From Corallococcus macrosporus (GTDB lineage: Bacteria > Myxococcota > Myxococcia > Myxococcales > Myxococcaceae): a stretch of DNA of 64,000 nt. The notes below the pieces were generated by a model, which was not told where the DNA came from, did not search any database, and was given only the letters and a program-made list of their open reading frames with translations. Location: positions 434,001 through 498,000 of the forward strand of contig NZ_JAFIMU010000002.1 in assembly GCF_017302985.1 (NCBI RefSeq), in the 5' to 3' direction. The first letter of the stretch is position 1, and every line of letters starts with the position of its first letter. Shown here piece after piece: positions 9,226 to 17,478 of this stretch. The translations under genes and the position numbers were made by a program.

Positions 9226-9926
9226 TCCGCGCGCGCGACGTCGTGAAGGAGTACGAGGACGGCGAGGGCTCGCGCGTGCGCGTGCTCGACGGCGTGTCGC
9301 TGGACGTGGAGGCCGGGGACTTCGTCGCGGTGGTGGGCGCGTCCGGCAGCGGCAAGTCCACGCTCCTGCACCTGCTGGGCGGCCTGGACGTGCACTACCA
9401 GGGGCAGGTGGAGGTGGGCGGCGTGAAGCTCACCGGCCTGCGCGACCGGGAGCTGGCGCGCTTCCGCAACACGCACGTGGGCTTCGTCTTCCAGTCCTTC
9501 CACCTCATCCCCAACCTGTCCGCGCTGGAGAACGTGCTCCTGCCGTCGCACTTCGGTCCGGCCACGGCGGACGGGCGCAAGCGCGCGAGCCAGTTGCTGG
9601 AGCGCGTGGGGCTGGGCGCCAAGCAGGACCGCGCGCCGGTGCGCCTGTCCGGTGGCGAGCGCCAGCGCGTGGCCATTGCCCGCGCCCTCTTCGGCGGCCC
9701 GAAGCTGCTCCTGTGTGACGAGCCCACGGGCAACCTGGACGCGGCCACGGGCGCGGGCGTCATCCAGCTCTTCCAGGAGCTGCACAAGGAAGGGCTCACC
9801 GTGCTGACGGTCACCCACGAGGAGCGCATGAGCGCGGTGGCGCGGCGGGTGCTGCGGCTCAAGGACGCGCGGCTGGTGGAGGAGACCTCCGCGCCCGCGC
9901 CGCTGGCCTCGCGAGGTGCCCCGTGA
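9222..9926 (+). CDS. ABC transporter ATP-binding protein, LolD/MacB-like
   Basis: A 234-residue ATPase with a complete set of motifs: Walker A GASGSGKST (K45), Q-loop in FVFQSFHLIPNLSALENV, signature LSGGERQR, Walker B LLLCDEPTGNLD and H-loop TVTHE. The LIPNLSALENVLLP segment and the FtsX-type permease that follows place it in the type VII (MacB/LolD/FtsE) class, which does mechanotransmission or lipoprotein release rather than small-molecule import. The TTG start at 9222 overlaps the TGA of the previous gene, and its own stop overlaps the GTG of the permease gene. The three proteins are therefore probably made in coupled amounts. Confidence 0.92.
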   Translation: MIRARDVVKEYEDGEGSRVRVLDGVSLDVEAGDFVAVVGASGSGKSTLLHLLGGLDVHYQGQVEVGGVKLTGLRDRELARFRNTHVGFVFQSFHLIPNLSALENVLLPSHFGPATADGRKRASQLLERVGLGAKQDRAPVRLSGGERQRVAIARALFGGPKLLLCDEPTGNLDAATGAGVIQLFQELHKEGLTVLTVTHEERMSAVARRVLRLKDARLVEETSAPAPLASRGAP

Positions 9927-11209
9927 GGTTCGACGCGCTGTCACGACTGGTGAGGTTGTCCCTCGCGCGCGAGCGCAAGGGCGCGTTCTTCTCCGCCTTC
10001 GGCGTGGCCATGGGCGTGGGCGCGCTGGTGTTCTTCGTGGGCCTGGGGCTGGGCGTCGGGCGCGTCATCCGCGAGCGCATCTTCCCCACGGACTCGCGGC
10101 TGGTGGACGTGGTGCCCCCGGCGGTGTCGCTGGGCCTGCTGGGCGGCGGCAAGCTGGACACGGCCGCGGTGGAGCGGCTGGCGGCGCTGCCCGGCGTGGA
10201 GACGACGTACCGGAAGATGAACGTCCGCGTGCCGGCGGTGACGCGCTACGACGGCGTCTTCTTCGGCTCGCGCCTGCGCATGGGCATGGAGGTCCTCGCG
10301 GTGGGCGTGGACCCCGGCCTGGTGCAGAAGGACGTGGGGCTCGCGGAGGCGAAGGACTTCAAGGACCCCGGAGAGGGCAAGGCCATCCCCGCGCTCATCT
10401 CCACGCGCCTGCTGGAGCTGTACAACAAGACGTTCGCGCCCGCGCGCAAGCTGCCGCAGCTGTCCGCGGAGATGCTCATCGGCTTCGGCTTCCCGGTGGA
10501 GTTCAACCGCTCCTACGTGGCGGCCACGTCCGGCGGGCCCACCACCACGCAGCAGGCGCAGGTGGTGGGCGCGTCCGACCGGGCCATGCTCGCGGGCATC
10601 ACCATCCCGCTGGACACCGCCGTGCGCATCAACCGCGCTTCGGGCGCGGACGCGGACAGCTACTCCGGCGTCACGCTGGTGGCGGCGGATCCGTCCCGCG
10701 TCCCGGAGCTGGTGGAGGCGGTGAAGGGGATGGGCTTCGAAATCGATGATCAGGAGCGCCGGCTGGCGGAGAACGCGGGCGCGGCGGTGGCGCTCACCAC
10801 GTCCGCGCTGGCGCTGCTCTCCATCCTCATCTGCGTGCTGGCCGCGGTGAACATCGCGCACGCCATGTCCTCGTCCGTGCGGGCGCGCGCGAAGGAGATT
10901 GGCGTGATGCAGGCGGTGGGGGCTTCACGCGCGGACGTGCGCGCCATCGTGCTGGCGGAGGCCGGCGTGGTGGGCATGCTGGGCGGCGCGGCGGGGACGG
11001 CGGCGGCGCTGCTCCTGGCCTTCCTCGTGGACCGGCTCGCGAAGGGCTACCTGCCCAACTTCCCCTTCAAGCCGGAGAGCTTCTTCTCCTTCCCGGTGGC
11101 GGTGGTGCTGGGAGGCGTGCTCCTGGGGCTCGTGGCCGCGCTCGCGGGGGCCTACTTCCCCAGCCGCCGCGCCGCCGCCACGGATCCGGCGAGGACGCTG
11201 GCGGGATGA
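9923..11209 (+). CDS. FtsX-like (MacB/LolC-type) ABC permease
   Basis: A 428-residue permease with the standard layout: one N-terminal transmembrane helix (about residues 20-50), a large periplasmic domain of about 230 residues, then three helices near the C-terminus (about 288-312, 345-370, 390-415). The ARAKEIGVMQAVGASRADV motif between helices 2 and 3 is characteristic of FtsX/LolE/MacB permeases and contacts the ATPase. The GTG start overlaps the ATPase stop by four bases. A single permease suggests a homodimer with the upstream ATPase. Confidence 0.9.
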   Translation: MRFDALSRLVRLSLARERKGAFFSAFGVAMGVGALVFFVGLGLGVGRVIRERIFPTDSRLVDVVPPAVSLGLLGGGKLDTAAVERLAALPGVETTYRKMNVRVPAVTRYDGVFFGSRLRMGMEVLAVGVDPGLVQKDVGLAEAKDFKDPGEGKAIPALISTRLLELYNKTFAPARKLPQLSAEMLIGFGFPVEFNRSYVAATSGGPTTTQQAQVVGASDRAMLAGITIPLDTAVRINRASGADADSYSGVTLVAADPSRVPELVEAVKGMGFEIDDQERRLAENAGAAVALTTSALALLSILICVLAAVNIAHAMSSSVRARAKEIGVMQAVGASRADVRAIVLAEAGVVGMLGGAAGTAAALLLAFLVDRLAKGYLPNFPFKPESFFSFPVAVVLGGVLLGLVAALAGAYFPSRRAAATDPARTLAG

Positions 11210-11970
11210 GCCGCCCTTCGTACAAGACGCTGCTGGCCAACGTCGGGTGCGTGGTGGCGCTGGGTTGGATCTACGGGGGCGACCTCGCGGATGCCCTGCG
11301 CGCCCGGACCGCGGAGGTCTCCGCGCTCATGGCGCCGCCGTCCGTCGTGCGCACCAGCGTCGTGCTGGGGCTCACCGGGGTGGCGCTGGCCGTGTTCCTC
11401 GCGGGGCTGCTCCGCAAGAAGCCCGAGGGCTTCAAGGGCTACCGGCTCCTGCCCATCCTGCTCGTGGTCGCGCTCTTCACGGACCTGGTGCTGGCGGAGG
11501 GGCGGACGCCGCTGGACTCGCCGGAGCTGGGCGCGGTGGCGCTGCGGCGCTTCCAGTCCGAGGCGCAGAAGCTGGCCACGGTGGAGGCCGTGCCCTCTCG
11601 GGCGCAGGTGCTCCAGCCGCTCGTGGACGCGCTGGGCGCGCCGCCCTACCTGGAGCGCGGCGTGCCGGTGCCGGCCTACACACTCCAGGTGCGCACCGGC
11701 TGCGAGGGCCCGGTCCGTGACGCTCCCGGAACGCGTCCCGGCACGCTGCTCTACTGCGTCGCCGGGGACGGCAGGCAGGCGTGGGTGACGCTGGTCGGGC
11801 TGCCCGCCGAGGTGCGCTTTGGTGCGCCGGCCGTGCTCTCCGTGCGGGGCGAGCCACGCTCCGCCGCCGTGCACGCCCAGGTCCCAGAGGAGAATGACGC
11901 CGTGCCGGGCATCGACCTGGAGATCCCCACGGTGGTGGATGGGGGCGCTGAAGCATCCCCCGCGCCCTGA
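11206..11970 (+). CDS. Uncharacterised membrane protein of the ABC/FtsX operon
   Basis: A 254-residue protein whose ATG overlaps the permease stop (ATGA). The N-terminal 100 residues contain about three hydrophobic helices (LLANVGCVVALGWIYGG, VLGLTGVALAVFLAGLL, LLPILLVVALFTDLVLA). A soluble C-terminal domain of about 150 residues, probably periplasmic, contains two Cys residues (in TGCEG and LYCVAG) that could form a disulfide. No known family recognised. The coupled start argues that it works with the ABC module. Confidence 0.75.
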   Translation: MSRPSYKTLLANVGCVVALGWIYGGDLADALRARTAEVSALMAPPSVVRTSVVLGLTGVALAVFLAGLLRKKPEGFKGYRLLPILLVVALFTDLVLAEGRTPLDSPELGAVALRRFQSEAQKLATVEAVPSRAQVLQPLVDALGAPPYLERGVPVPAYTLQVRTGCEGPVRDAPGTRPGTLLYCVAGDGRQAWVTLVGLPAEVRFGAPAVLSVRGEPRSAAVHAQVPEENDAVPGIDLEIPTVVDGGAEASPAP

Positions 11971-12020
11971 GTCAGGGCTGCCTGGAGAGCAAGCGGGCGG
12001 AAATAGGTCCGCGTGCGCGG

Positions 12021-12048
12021 TTGACCCTTCGGAGCCGCGATCGATAGG
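12021..12048 (+). promoter_or_regulatory. Candidate housekeeping promoter for the Ser/Thr kinase gene
   Basis: TTGACC at 12021-12026 and GATAGG at 12043-12048 are separated by 16 bases. The -35 matches consensus at five of six positions and the -10 at three. The kinase GTG lies about 30 bases downstream. Confidence 0.35.
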
Positions 12049-12078
12049 CTCCCTGCAAGGACTCGACCCCCACTCAAA

Positions 12079-14631
12079 GTGACGACCTCTCAACCGAAGC
12101 GGCAACCCATCCCGTTCGGGAAGTATCTCCTCCTGGACCGCGTCAACATCGGCGGCATGGCGGAGGTCTGGCGCGGCAAACAGTTCGGCGCCAGTGGCTT
12201 CGAGCGGCTCGTCGCCATCAAGCGCATCCTGCCGAACATCGCCGAGGATGAAGAATTCATCTCGATGTTCATCGATGAGGCGAAGATCAGCGTCCAGCTG
12301 ACCCACGCCAACATCGCGCAGATCTACGAGCTGGGGCAGATCGCCAGCAGCTACTTCATCTCGATGGAGTACATCCCCGGCAAGGACATGCGGGCCATCT
12401 TCGACCGCTGCCGGAAGAAGGGTGAGCCCGCGCCCGTGCCGCTCGTCGCCTTCTGCGTGGCGAAGATGTGCGAGGGCCTGGACTACGCCCACCGCAAGAA
12501 GGACGGGATGGGGCGCGACCTCAACATCGTCCACCGCGACATCTCGCCGCAGAACGTGCTCGTGTCCTTCGAGGGCGAGGTCAAGGTCATCGACTTCGGC
12601 ATCGCGAAGGCGGCGGGCAAGGCGACCAAGACGCAGGCCGGCATCCTCAAGGGCAAGTTCGGCTACATGAGCCCGGAGCAGATCCGCGGCCTGCCCCTGG
12701 ACCGCCGCTCGGACGTGTTCGCCATCGGCGTGTGCCTCTACGAGATGCTCACCGGTGAGCGCCTCTTCGTGGGCGACAGCGACTTCTCCGTGCTGGAGAA
12801 GGTGCGCAAGGCGGAGGTGCCTTCGCCGTCCACGTACAACCGGCGCATCCCGGAGGCGCTGGAGCGCATCGTCCTCAAGTCGCTCGCGAAGGACGTGGAG
12901 GAGCGCTACCAGTACGCCAGCGAGCTGGGCGACGACCTTCAGCGCTTCCTGCTGACGAACGACTCCATCTTCGGCCGCAAGGACCTCATGCAGTACATGA
13001 AGTCCACGTTCGCCGAAGAGGTCGAGCGCGAGAAGCAGCGCCTGGCCGAGTACGCGGACATCCGCGCGCCGGACGGCATGCTGGCGGCCATCGAGGCGGG
13101 CTTCAGCGGCCCGTCCCCGGTGCCCACGCAGAGCATGACCAACATCCCGGCGGTGGCGCCCTCCGCGCCCGCCGTGGAGCCCGTCTCCGCGCCGCCGCCG
13201 CGCGCCTCCAACTCCGGCGGCAACAACGCGGCGGGGCAGGGTGCCCGCCGCTCGCCCACGCTCGCCGCGCTGCCCAAGCTGACCGCCGCGCCCGCCGCGC
13301 CCTCGCCCAAGGAGGACGAGGAGCTGGCGACGCAGATGGTGGACCGCGACGCCGTCTTCAACGACGCGCCGGAGCCCACCACCCAGCCGGGCGCCGCCAT
13401 TGGCCGCGCCGTCACGCCGCTGGAGTCCCCGGCCGCGCCCGCGGACGCGGATGACGGCGAGGACGTGTCGGGCCGCACCGCCGTCATCCCGCCGCCCTCG
13501 TCGCTGCCCCAGATTCCCTCCGCGTCCCCGCGGACCAGCGCCCCGGTGCTGACCGCCGCGCCGCCGCGCCCGTCGCTCACCAACGTGCCCACGTTGATGG
13601 CCCACGACGCGCCCGCGCCGCGCAGCACGCCCAACCGGGGCAACGACAGCCAGCTGCCGCGCATCGTCCGGCCGGACTCTCCGCCGGAGCCGATGCCGCC
13701 CCCGCCGCGCCCGCCCGCGCCCCCCGTCCTGGGTGGCTCGAACGCGCCGCGTCCGCCCGCGGGTCGCGAGCCGCCCGCGAAGGACACCCGCGCGAAGAAC
13801 GCGCCCGAGGAGGGCGGTGCCCGGGGCCTGGGCCTCAAGGGCATGGACAAGCGCCTGCTCTACAGCGTCGTCGCGGTGGCGTCGCTGTTCATGCTGGTGG
13901 GCGTGGCCCTGGTCTTCTCTCCGAGCAAGGCCGCGCAGGGCTACGTGATGGTGGAGCTCAAGACGCCGGACGCGAAGGACCGCGCCATGGTGTCCATCAA
14001 CGCGGGCCCTCCGGAGAAGTTCCCGTCCAACGGCTTCATCCTGAAGCAGTTGCCGGTGGGCAACGTGCTGGTGGTGGTGACCGCGGACGGCTACGACGCC
14101 TTCAACAAGTCCGTCATGGTGTCCGAGGGCGCCAACGCCACGCAGGTGCCGGTGCAGCTCAAGCAGCAGTCGCGCTCGGTGCTCGTGGTCTTCAAGACCC
14201 AGCCGGATGACGCCGAGGTGAAGATCGACGGCCAGGTGGCCCGCAAGCAGGGCGTCCGCGATCAGGTGCTGCGCGACTTCTCCCTCAGCGAGGACAACCC
14301 GCTGGTGGAGGTCTCCGCTCCGGGCTACGGGACGTTCATCAAGAAGCTGACCGTGAACAACAACGGCCTGGACGTGGTGGCGAACCTGGAGCGCTCGCCG
14401 GTGGACGTGCGCGTCGAGTCCACGCCCGAGGGCGCGGCCGTCTTCCTGGGCAACAAGGACCTGGGCGTCGTCACCCCGGTGAACGTCCGGGTGCCGTGGG
14501 GCACGCGCGAGCTGACGCTGAAGGCGAAATGCCACGCGGACGCGGACGTATCCGTGGGGACGCCGACGCCGGCGGGTTCCACGGTCAAGGTGGAAGCAGC
14601 CCTGAAGAAGCAGGCGCGCTGCCGCGATTAG
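12079..14631 (+). CDS. Transmembrane Ser/Thr protein kinase with PEGA-like periplasmic repeats
   Basis: An 850-residue Hanks-type kinase. The kinase domain spans about residues 14-280: glycine-rich loop NIGGMAEVW, VAIK lysine K48, catalytic HRD at 152-154 (HRDISPQN), DFG at 172-174, and SPEQ in place of APE. A Pro/Ala-rich linker of about 250 residues follows, then a single transmembrane helix near 592-613. The periplasmic part has three or four PEGA-like units (for example VRVESTPEGAAVFLGNKDLG). The lysine usual in HRDLK is replaced by Ser, as in many myxobacterial kinases. The start is GTG at 12079. A probable promoter lies at 12021-12048. The downstream AAA gene may be co-transcribed, but a hairpin lies between them. 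Confidence 0.93.
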   Translation: MTTSQPKRQPIPFGKYLLLDRVNIGGMAEVWRGKQFGASGFERLVAIKRILPNIAEDEEFISMFIDEAKISVQLTHANIAQIYELGQIASSYFISMEYIPGKDMRAIFDRCRKKGEPAPVPLVAFCVAKMCEGLDYAHRKKDGMGRDLNIVHRDISPQNVLVSFEGEVKVIDFGIAKAAGKATKTQAGILKGKFGYMSPEQIRGLPLDRRSDVFAIGVCLYEMLTGERLFVGDSDFSVLEKVRKAEVPSPSTYNRRIPEALERIVLKSLAKDVEERYQYASELGDDLQRFLLTNDSIFGRKDLMQYMKSTFAEEVEREKQRLAEYADIRAPDGMLAAIEAGFSGPSPVPTQSMTNIPAVAPSAPAVEPVSAPPPRASNSGGNNAAGQGARRSPTLAALPKLTAAPAAPSPKEDEELATQMVDRDAVFNDAPEPTTQPGAAIGRAVTPLESPAAPADADDGEDVSGRTAVIPPPSSLPQIPSASPRTSAPVLTAAPPRPSLTNVPTLMAHDAPAPRSTPNRGNDSQLPRIVRPDSPPEPMPPPPRPPAPPVLGGSNAPRPPAGREPPAKDTRAKNAPEEGGARGLGLKGMDKRLLYSVVAVASLFMLVGVALVFSPSKAAQGYVMVELKTPDAKDRAMVSINAGPPEKFPSNGFILKQLPVGNVLVVVTADGYDAFNKSVMVSEGANATQVPVQLKQQSRSVLVVFKTQPDDAEVKIDGQVARKQGVRDQVLRDFSLSEDNPLVEVSAPGYGTFIKKLTVNNNGLDVVANLERSPVDVRVESTPEGAAVFLGNKDLGVVTPVNVRVPWGTRELTLKAKCHADADVSVGTPTPAGSTVKVEAALKKQARCRD

Positions 14632-14671
14632 CGGCACCGCGGCCCTGACACTTAAGGTAGGCCTGGGGGTC

Positions 14672-14697
14672 CTCCCCCCGGATGTCCCTGGGGGGAG
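14672..14697 (+). terminator. GC-rich hairpin after the kinase gene
   Basis: A perfect 8-base stem (CTCCCCCC at 14672-14679 with GGGGGGAG at 14690-14697) encloses a 10-base loop, 40 bases after the kinase stop. There is no T tract, so it may slow or end transcription weakly, or it may be a leader structure of the AAA gene, whose ATG is at 14711. Confidence 0.35.
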
Positions 14698-14710
14698 CGA
14701 CGCCGGAGGG

Positions 14711-16474
14711 ATGTCCGTGACAAAGGTGCGCAAGGTGAACAAGGCGGATCCGCTGGCGGATCTGCCCCGGTGGGCGCAGCAGCTGGCGCGCAAGTACTAC
14801 ACGAAGACCGTCAGCACCTTCCTGCTGTATGGGGCCGTGCGGGACCTGCAGCCCCTGCAACTGGAAGACGGCGGCCGCGGCTTCGGGACGCTCAAGACGT
14901 TCCTGTCGGAGGAGCTGTTCGGCGGGCGCGACCACGTCCTCTTCTACGACCGCTCGTCGGGCATCCGCTCCGCGACGCCGGAGACGCAGAAGGACCTGGC
15001 GCGGGCTATGACGGGTTACGACGCCATGTACGGCACGGACTTCTCCAAGGTCCTGCCGCGCGATCCGGGCCGCGCGCTCCAAATCCTGGAGAACTTCCTG
15101 CGCATGCGCCTGAGCGAGGGCCGCTCCATGGCGCTCATCATCGACTACGCGGAGACGCTGGTCCCCGGCGGGGAGATGAGCCACCTGTCCGCGGAGGACC
15201 GCTTCGTCGTGGCCACACTGGACAAGTGGGCGCACGACCCGCAGTTCCTGGCGGGCGACGTGTCGGTGGTGCTGCTGGCGGAGAACCTGTCGGACGTGTC
15301 GCCGCGCATCAGCCGCAACCCGTACGTGGCGCCCATCGAGCTGCCGCTGCCCACGGAGGAGGAGCGCCTGGAGTACGTGCGCTCCAAGCTGGAGGGAAAG
15401 AAGCTCCAGACGGTGTCCGAGGTCCCGCTGGCGGGCCTGGCGAAGATGACCGCCGGCCTGTCCCGCATCAACCTGGACCGCGTGCTCACGGAGGCGCTGG
15501 AGCGGGAGGTGCGCATCACTCCGGAGCTGCTCAAGGAGAAGAAGAAGGAGCTCATCCAGGCGGAGTGCCACGGCCTCTTGGAGTTCATCGAGCCGGCGCA
15601 CACGCTGGACGCGGTGGCCGGGCACGCGCCCGCCAAGCAGATGCTGCGTCAGGCGGCGTCCGCGCTGAAGAAGGGCCGCATCGAGGTCATGCCCATGGGG
15701 TACCTGGTCAGCGGCCCGGTGGGCACGGGCAAGACGTTCATGGTGAGCTGCTTCGCCGGTGAGATTGGCATCCCGGTGGTGAAGTTCCTGAACTTCCGCA
15801 GCCAGTGGCAGGGCGTGACGGAGTCCAACCTGGAGAAGATCTTCAACCTGCTGAAGGCCCTGTGGCCGGTGGCGGTGATGGTCGACGAGGCGGACACCTT
15901 CCTCGGCAACCGCGACTCCGGCGGGGACTCGGGCACGAGCAGCCGCATCTTCGGCTCCATCGCGTCCTTCATGGGCAACACGCAGTACCGCGGCAAGATT
16001 GTCTGGTTCCTGCTGACGGCGCGCCCGGACCTGCTGCCCATCGACCTGAAGCGCCAGGGCCGCGCGGAGGAGCACCTCGCGCTCTTCTATCCGCAGACGG
16101 ACGAGGAGCGGAACGAGCTGTTCCAGGCGATGAGCAAGAAGACCGGCGTGTCGGTGGAGGGCGTGGACTCCTTCGCCGCGCTCATCCCCGGCGGCGTGCG
16201 CGCCTTCAGCGGCGCGGACATCGAAGCGGTGATGGTGCGCTCGAAGTTCCGCGCGCTGGCGGAGGGGCGCGACCAGGTGACGAAGGACGACCTGGCCGCG
16301 GTGCTGGCGGACTTCGTGCCGCCCAGCTACCCGCTGGAGATTGAAATGCAGAACCTGGTGGCGGTGCAGGAATGCACCAGCCGGGCGCTCCTGCCGGAGA
16401 ACTTCCGCAAGCTGGACCGGGACTACATCAGCAAGCGCGTGCGCGAGCTGAAGATGCTCCTGGAAGAGCAGTAG
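14711..16474 (+). CDS. AAA ATPase with degenerate first module (Ycf46/Cdc48-like)
   Basis: A 587-residue protein with two AAA-like halves. Residues about 20-260 resemble an AAA fold with a Walker B-like strand (ALIIDYAE) but no Walker A, so this half probably does not bind ATP. The second half is complete: Walker A GPVGTGKT, a pore-loop-like segment, Walker B VAVMVDEAD, sensor 1 in WFLLTARPD and an arginine-finger region (KRQGRAEEH). This layout resembles Ycf46 and related single-active-ring AAA proteins. The substrate is unknown. The start is ATG at 14711 with CGGAGG just upstream. The stop directly abuts the stop of the convergent L,D-transpeptidase gene. Confidence 0.82.
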   Translation: MSVTKVRKVNKADPLADLPRWAQQLARKYYTKTVSTFLLYGAVRDLQPLQLEDGGRGFGTLKTFLSEELFGGRDHVLFYDRSSGIRSATPETQKDLARAMTGYDAMYGTDFSKVLPRDPGRALQILENFLRMRLSEGRSMALIIDYAETLVPGGEMSHLSAEDRFVVATLDKWAHDPQFLAGDVSVVLLAENLSDVSPRISRNPYVAPIELPLPTEEERLEYVRSKLEGKKLQTVSEVPLAGLAKMTAGLSRINLDRVLTEALEREVRITPELLKEKKKELIQAECHGLLEFIEPAHTLDAVAGHAPAKQMLRQAASALKKGRIEVMPMGYLVSGPVGTGKTFMVSCFAGEIGIPVVKFLNFRSQWQGVTESNLEKIFNLLKALWPVAVMVDEADTFLGNRDSGGDSGTSSRIFGSIASFMGNTQYRGKIVWFLLTARPDLLPIDLKRQGRAEEHLALFYPQTDEERNELFQAMSKKTGVSVEGVDSFAALIPGGVRAFSGADIEAVMVRSKFRALAEGRDQVTKDDLAAVLADFVPPSYPLEIEMQNLVAVQECTSRALLPENFRKLDRDYISKRVRELKMLLEEQ

Positions 16475-17437
16475 TCAGCCGGTGGTGACGGGGACGCCCA
16501 GGTGCGGGTCCTGGAGCGTCTCCACCACCGCGATGCGGTCGCCCGCGGCGAGCGCGTCATGCAGCACGAGGATGTCCTCGTTCGCGTGACGGATGCAGCC
16601 GTGGGACACGTCGCCCCCGAGCAGGGCGGGGGCGCTGGTGCCGTGCAGCTCCTCGCCGCTGCGGTGGCCATCCGCCCAGGAGAGGTCCAGCAGCCGCGCG
16701 CCGAACACGTGCCGGTCGTTCCACAGCCGCGCGCCCGCGTCCTCGGTGGCCACCTGATCCAGCTTCGCCCTGACGAGCTTCAGGCCCGCGTGCGTGGGCG
16801 TGGTGGCGGTGCCCACGGCGTTGGGGAAGATGTCGACGAGCTGGCCCGCCGGGTCGAAGAGGAACGTGCGGTGCTCGCGCAGGGCGATGACCACGCGCAC
16901 CGGCTGGCCCGCGTAGAAGGGGGAGGGCAGGGCGCGGGCCTGTCCGCGTGAGCCCGGAGCCGGGGCCAGCGCCTCCAGGGCCCGCAGCGTGGCGGCATCG
17001 AGCACGCCGCTGGAGCGCAGGCCCGCATGCACCTGGAAGTTGCGGAGCGCTCGGGCCGTGTCCGGTCCATAGCGCCCGTCCGCGCCGCCATAGAGCGCGA
17101 ACCCCATGTCCAGGAGCGCGCCCTGCACCGCGCGAAGCCCGTCCCCTTTCGCTCCGGTGCCCAGCACCGTCACCCCGGACGCCACGTCCGCGAGCTGCGG
17201 CGAACCGGCGAAGCGCGGATGCTCCAGCGCGGTCGCGGGCAGCCGCGTGGGGAGCGCCGGTTCCACCTTCGGTGCCGGGCCACTGAAGCGCGTGAGCGAG
17301 TTGGCCTCGGACGCCGTCCTGTCCCCCGGACGCTCCGCTCCACGGGGCAGGACGGACAGGAGCGACGCGGAGTCGCGCGCGTCGGTCGGTTCACGGAGGA
17401 GAAGCGGGGACTCTCGAAGCAGTGCGGATGCGAGCAT
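16475..17437 (-). CDS. L,D-transpeptidase (YkuD) with peptidoglycan-binding domain
   Basis: A 320-residue protein. Residues about 95-160 form a PG_binding_1 repeat (GLRAVQGALLDMGF ... DGRYGPDTARALRNFQ). Residues about 175-310 are a YkuD catalytic domain with the signature H265-GT ... S278-HGC-IRH, where C281 is the acyl-enzyme nucleophile. Such enzymes make 3-3 peptidoglycan cross-links or attach proteins to the wall. A clear signal peptide is not seen at the chosen ATG (17437), which is odd for a periplasmic enzyme. Translation may start elsewhere, or export may use an uncleaved N-terminus. The gene follows the transglycosylase gene in the same direction. Confidence 0.88.
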   Translation of the reverse strand: MLASALLRESPLLLREPTDARDSASLLSVLPRGAERPGDRTASEANSLTRFSGPAPKVEPALPTRLPATALEHPRFAGSPQLADVASGVTVLGTGAKGDGLRAVQGALLDMGFALYGGADGRYGPDTARALRNFQVHAGLRSSGVLDAATLRALEALAPAPGSRGQARALPSPFYAGQPVRVVIALREHRTFLFDPAGQLVDIFPNAVGTATTPTHAGLKLVRAKLDQVATEDAGARLWNDRHVFGARLLDLSWADGHRSGEELHGTSAPALLGGDVSHGCIRHANEDILVLHDALAAGDRIAVVETLQDPHLGVPVTTG

Positions 17438-17440
17438 GGC

Positions 17441-17463
17441 GCCGGGGACTGCAAGGCCCCGGC
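17441..17463 (-). terminator. Hairpin between transglycosylase and L,D-transpeptidase genes
   Basis: GCCGGGG (17441-17447) pairs perfectly with CCCCGGC (17457-17463) across a 9-base loop, 15 bases after the transglycosylase stop. No T tract follows on the minus strand. It overlaps the region where the next gene's ribosome site should be, and it might limit read-through. Confidence 0.3.
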
Positions 17464-17478
17464 CGCCGCATCACCCCG

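Noticed and set aside
11152..14793. 1213-residue open frame on the minus strand
   Set aside because: It is the antisense shadow of the Ser/Thr kinase gene; composition is Arg/His/Gly-rich and no domain is visible.
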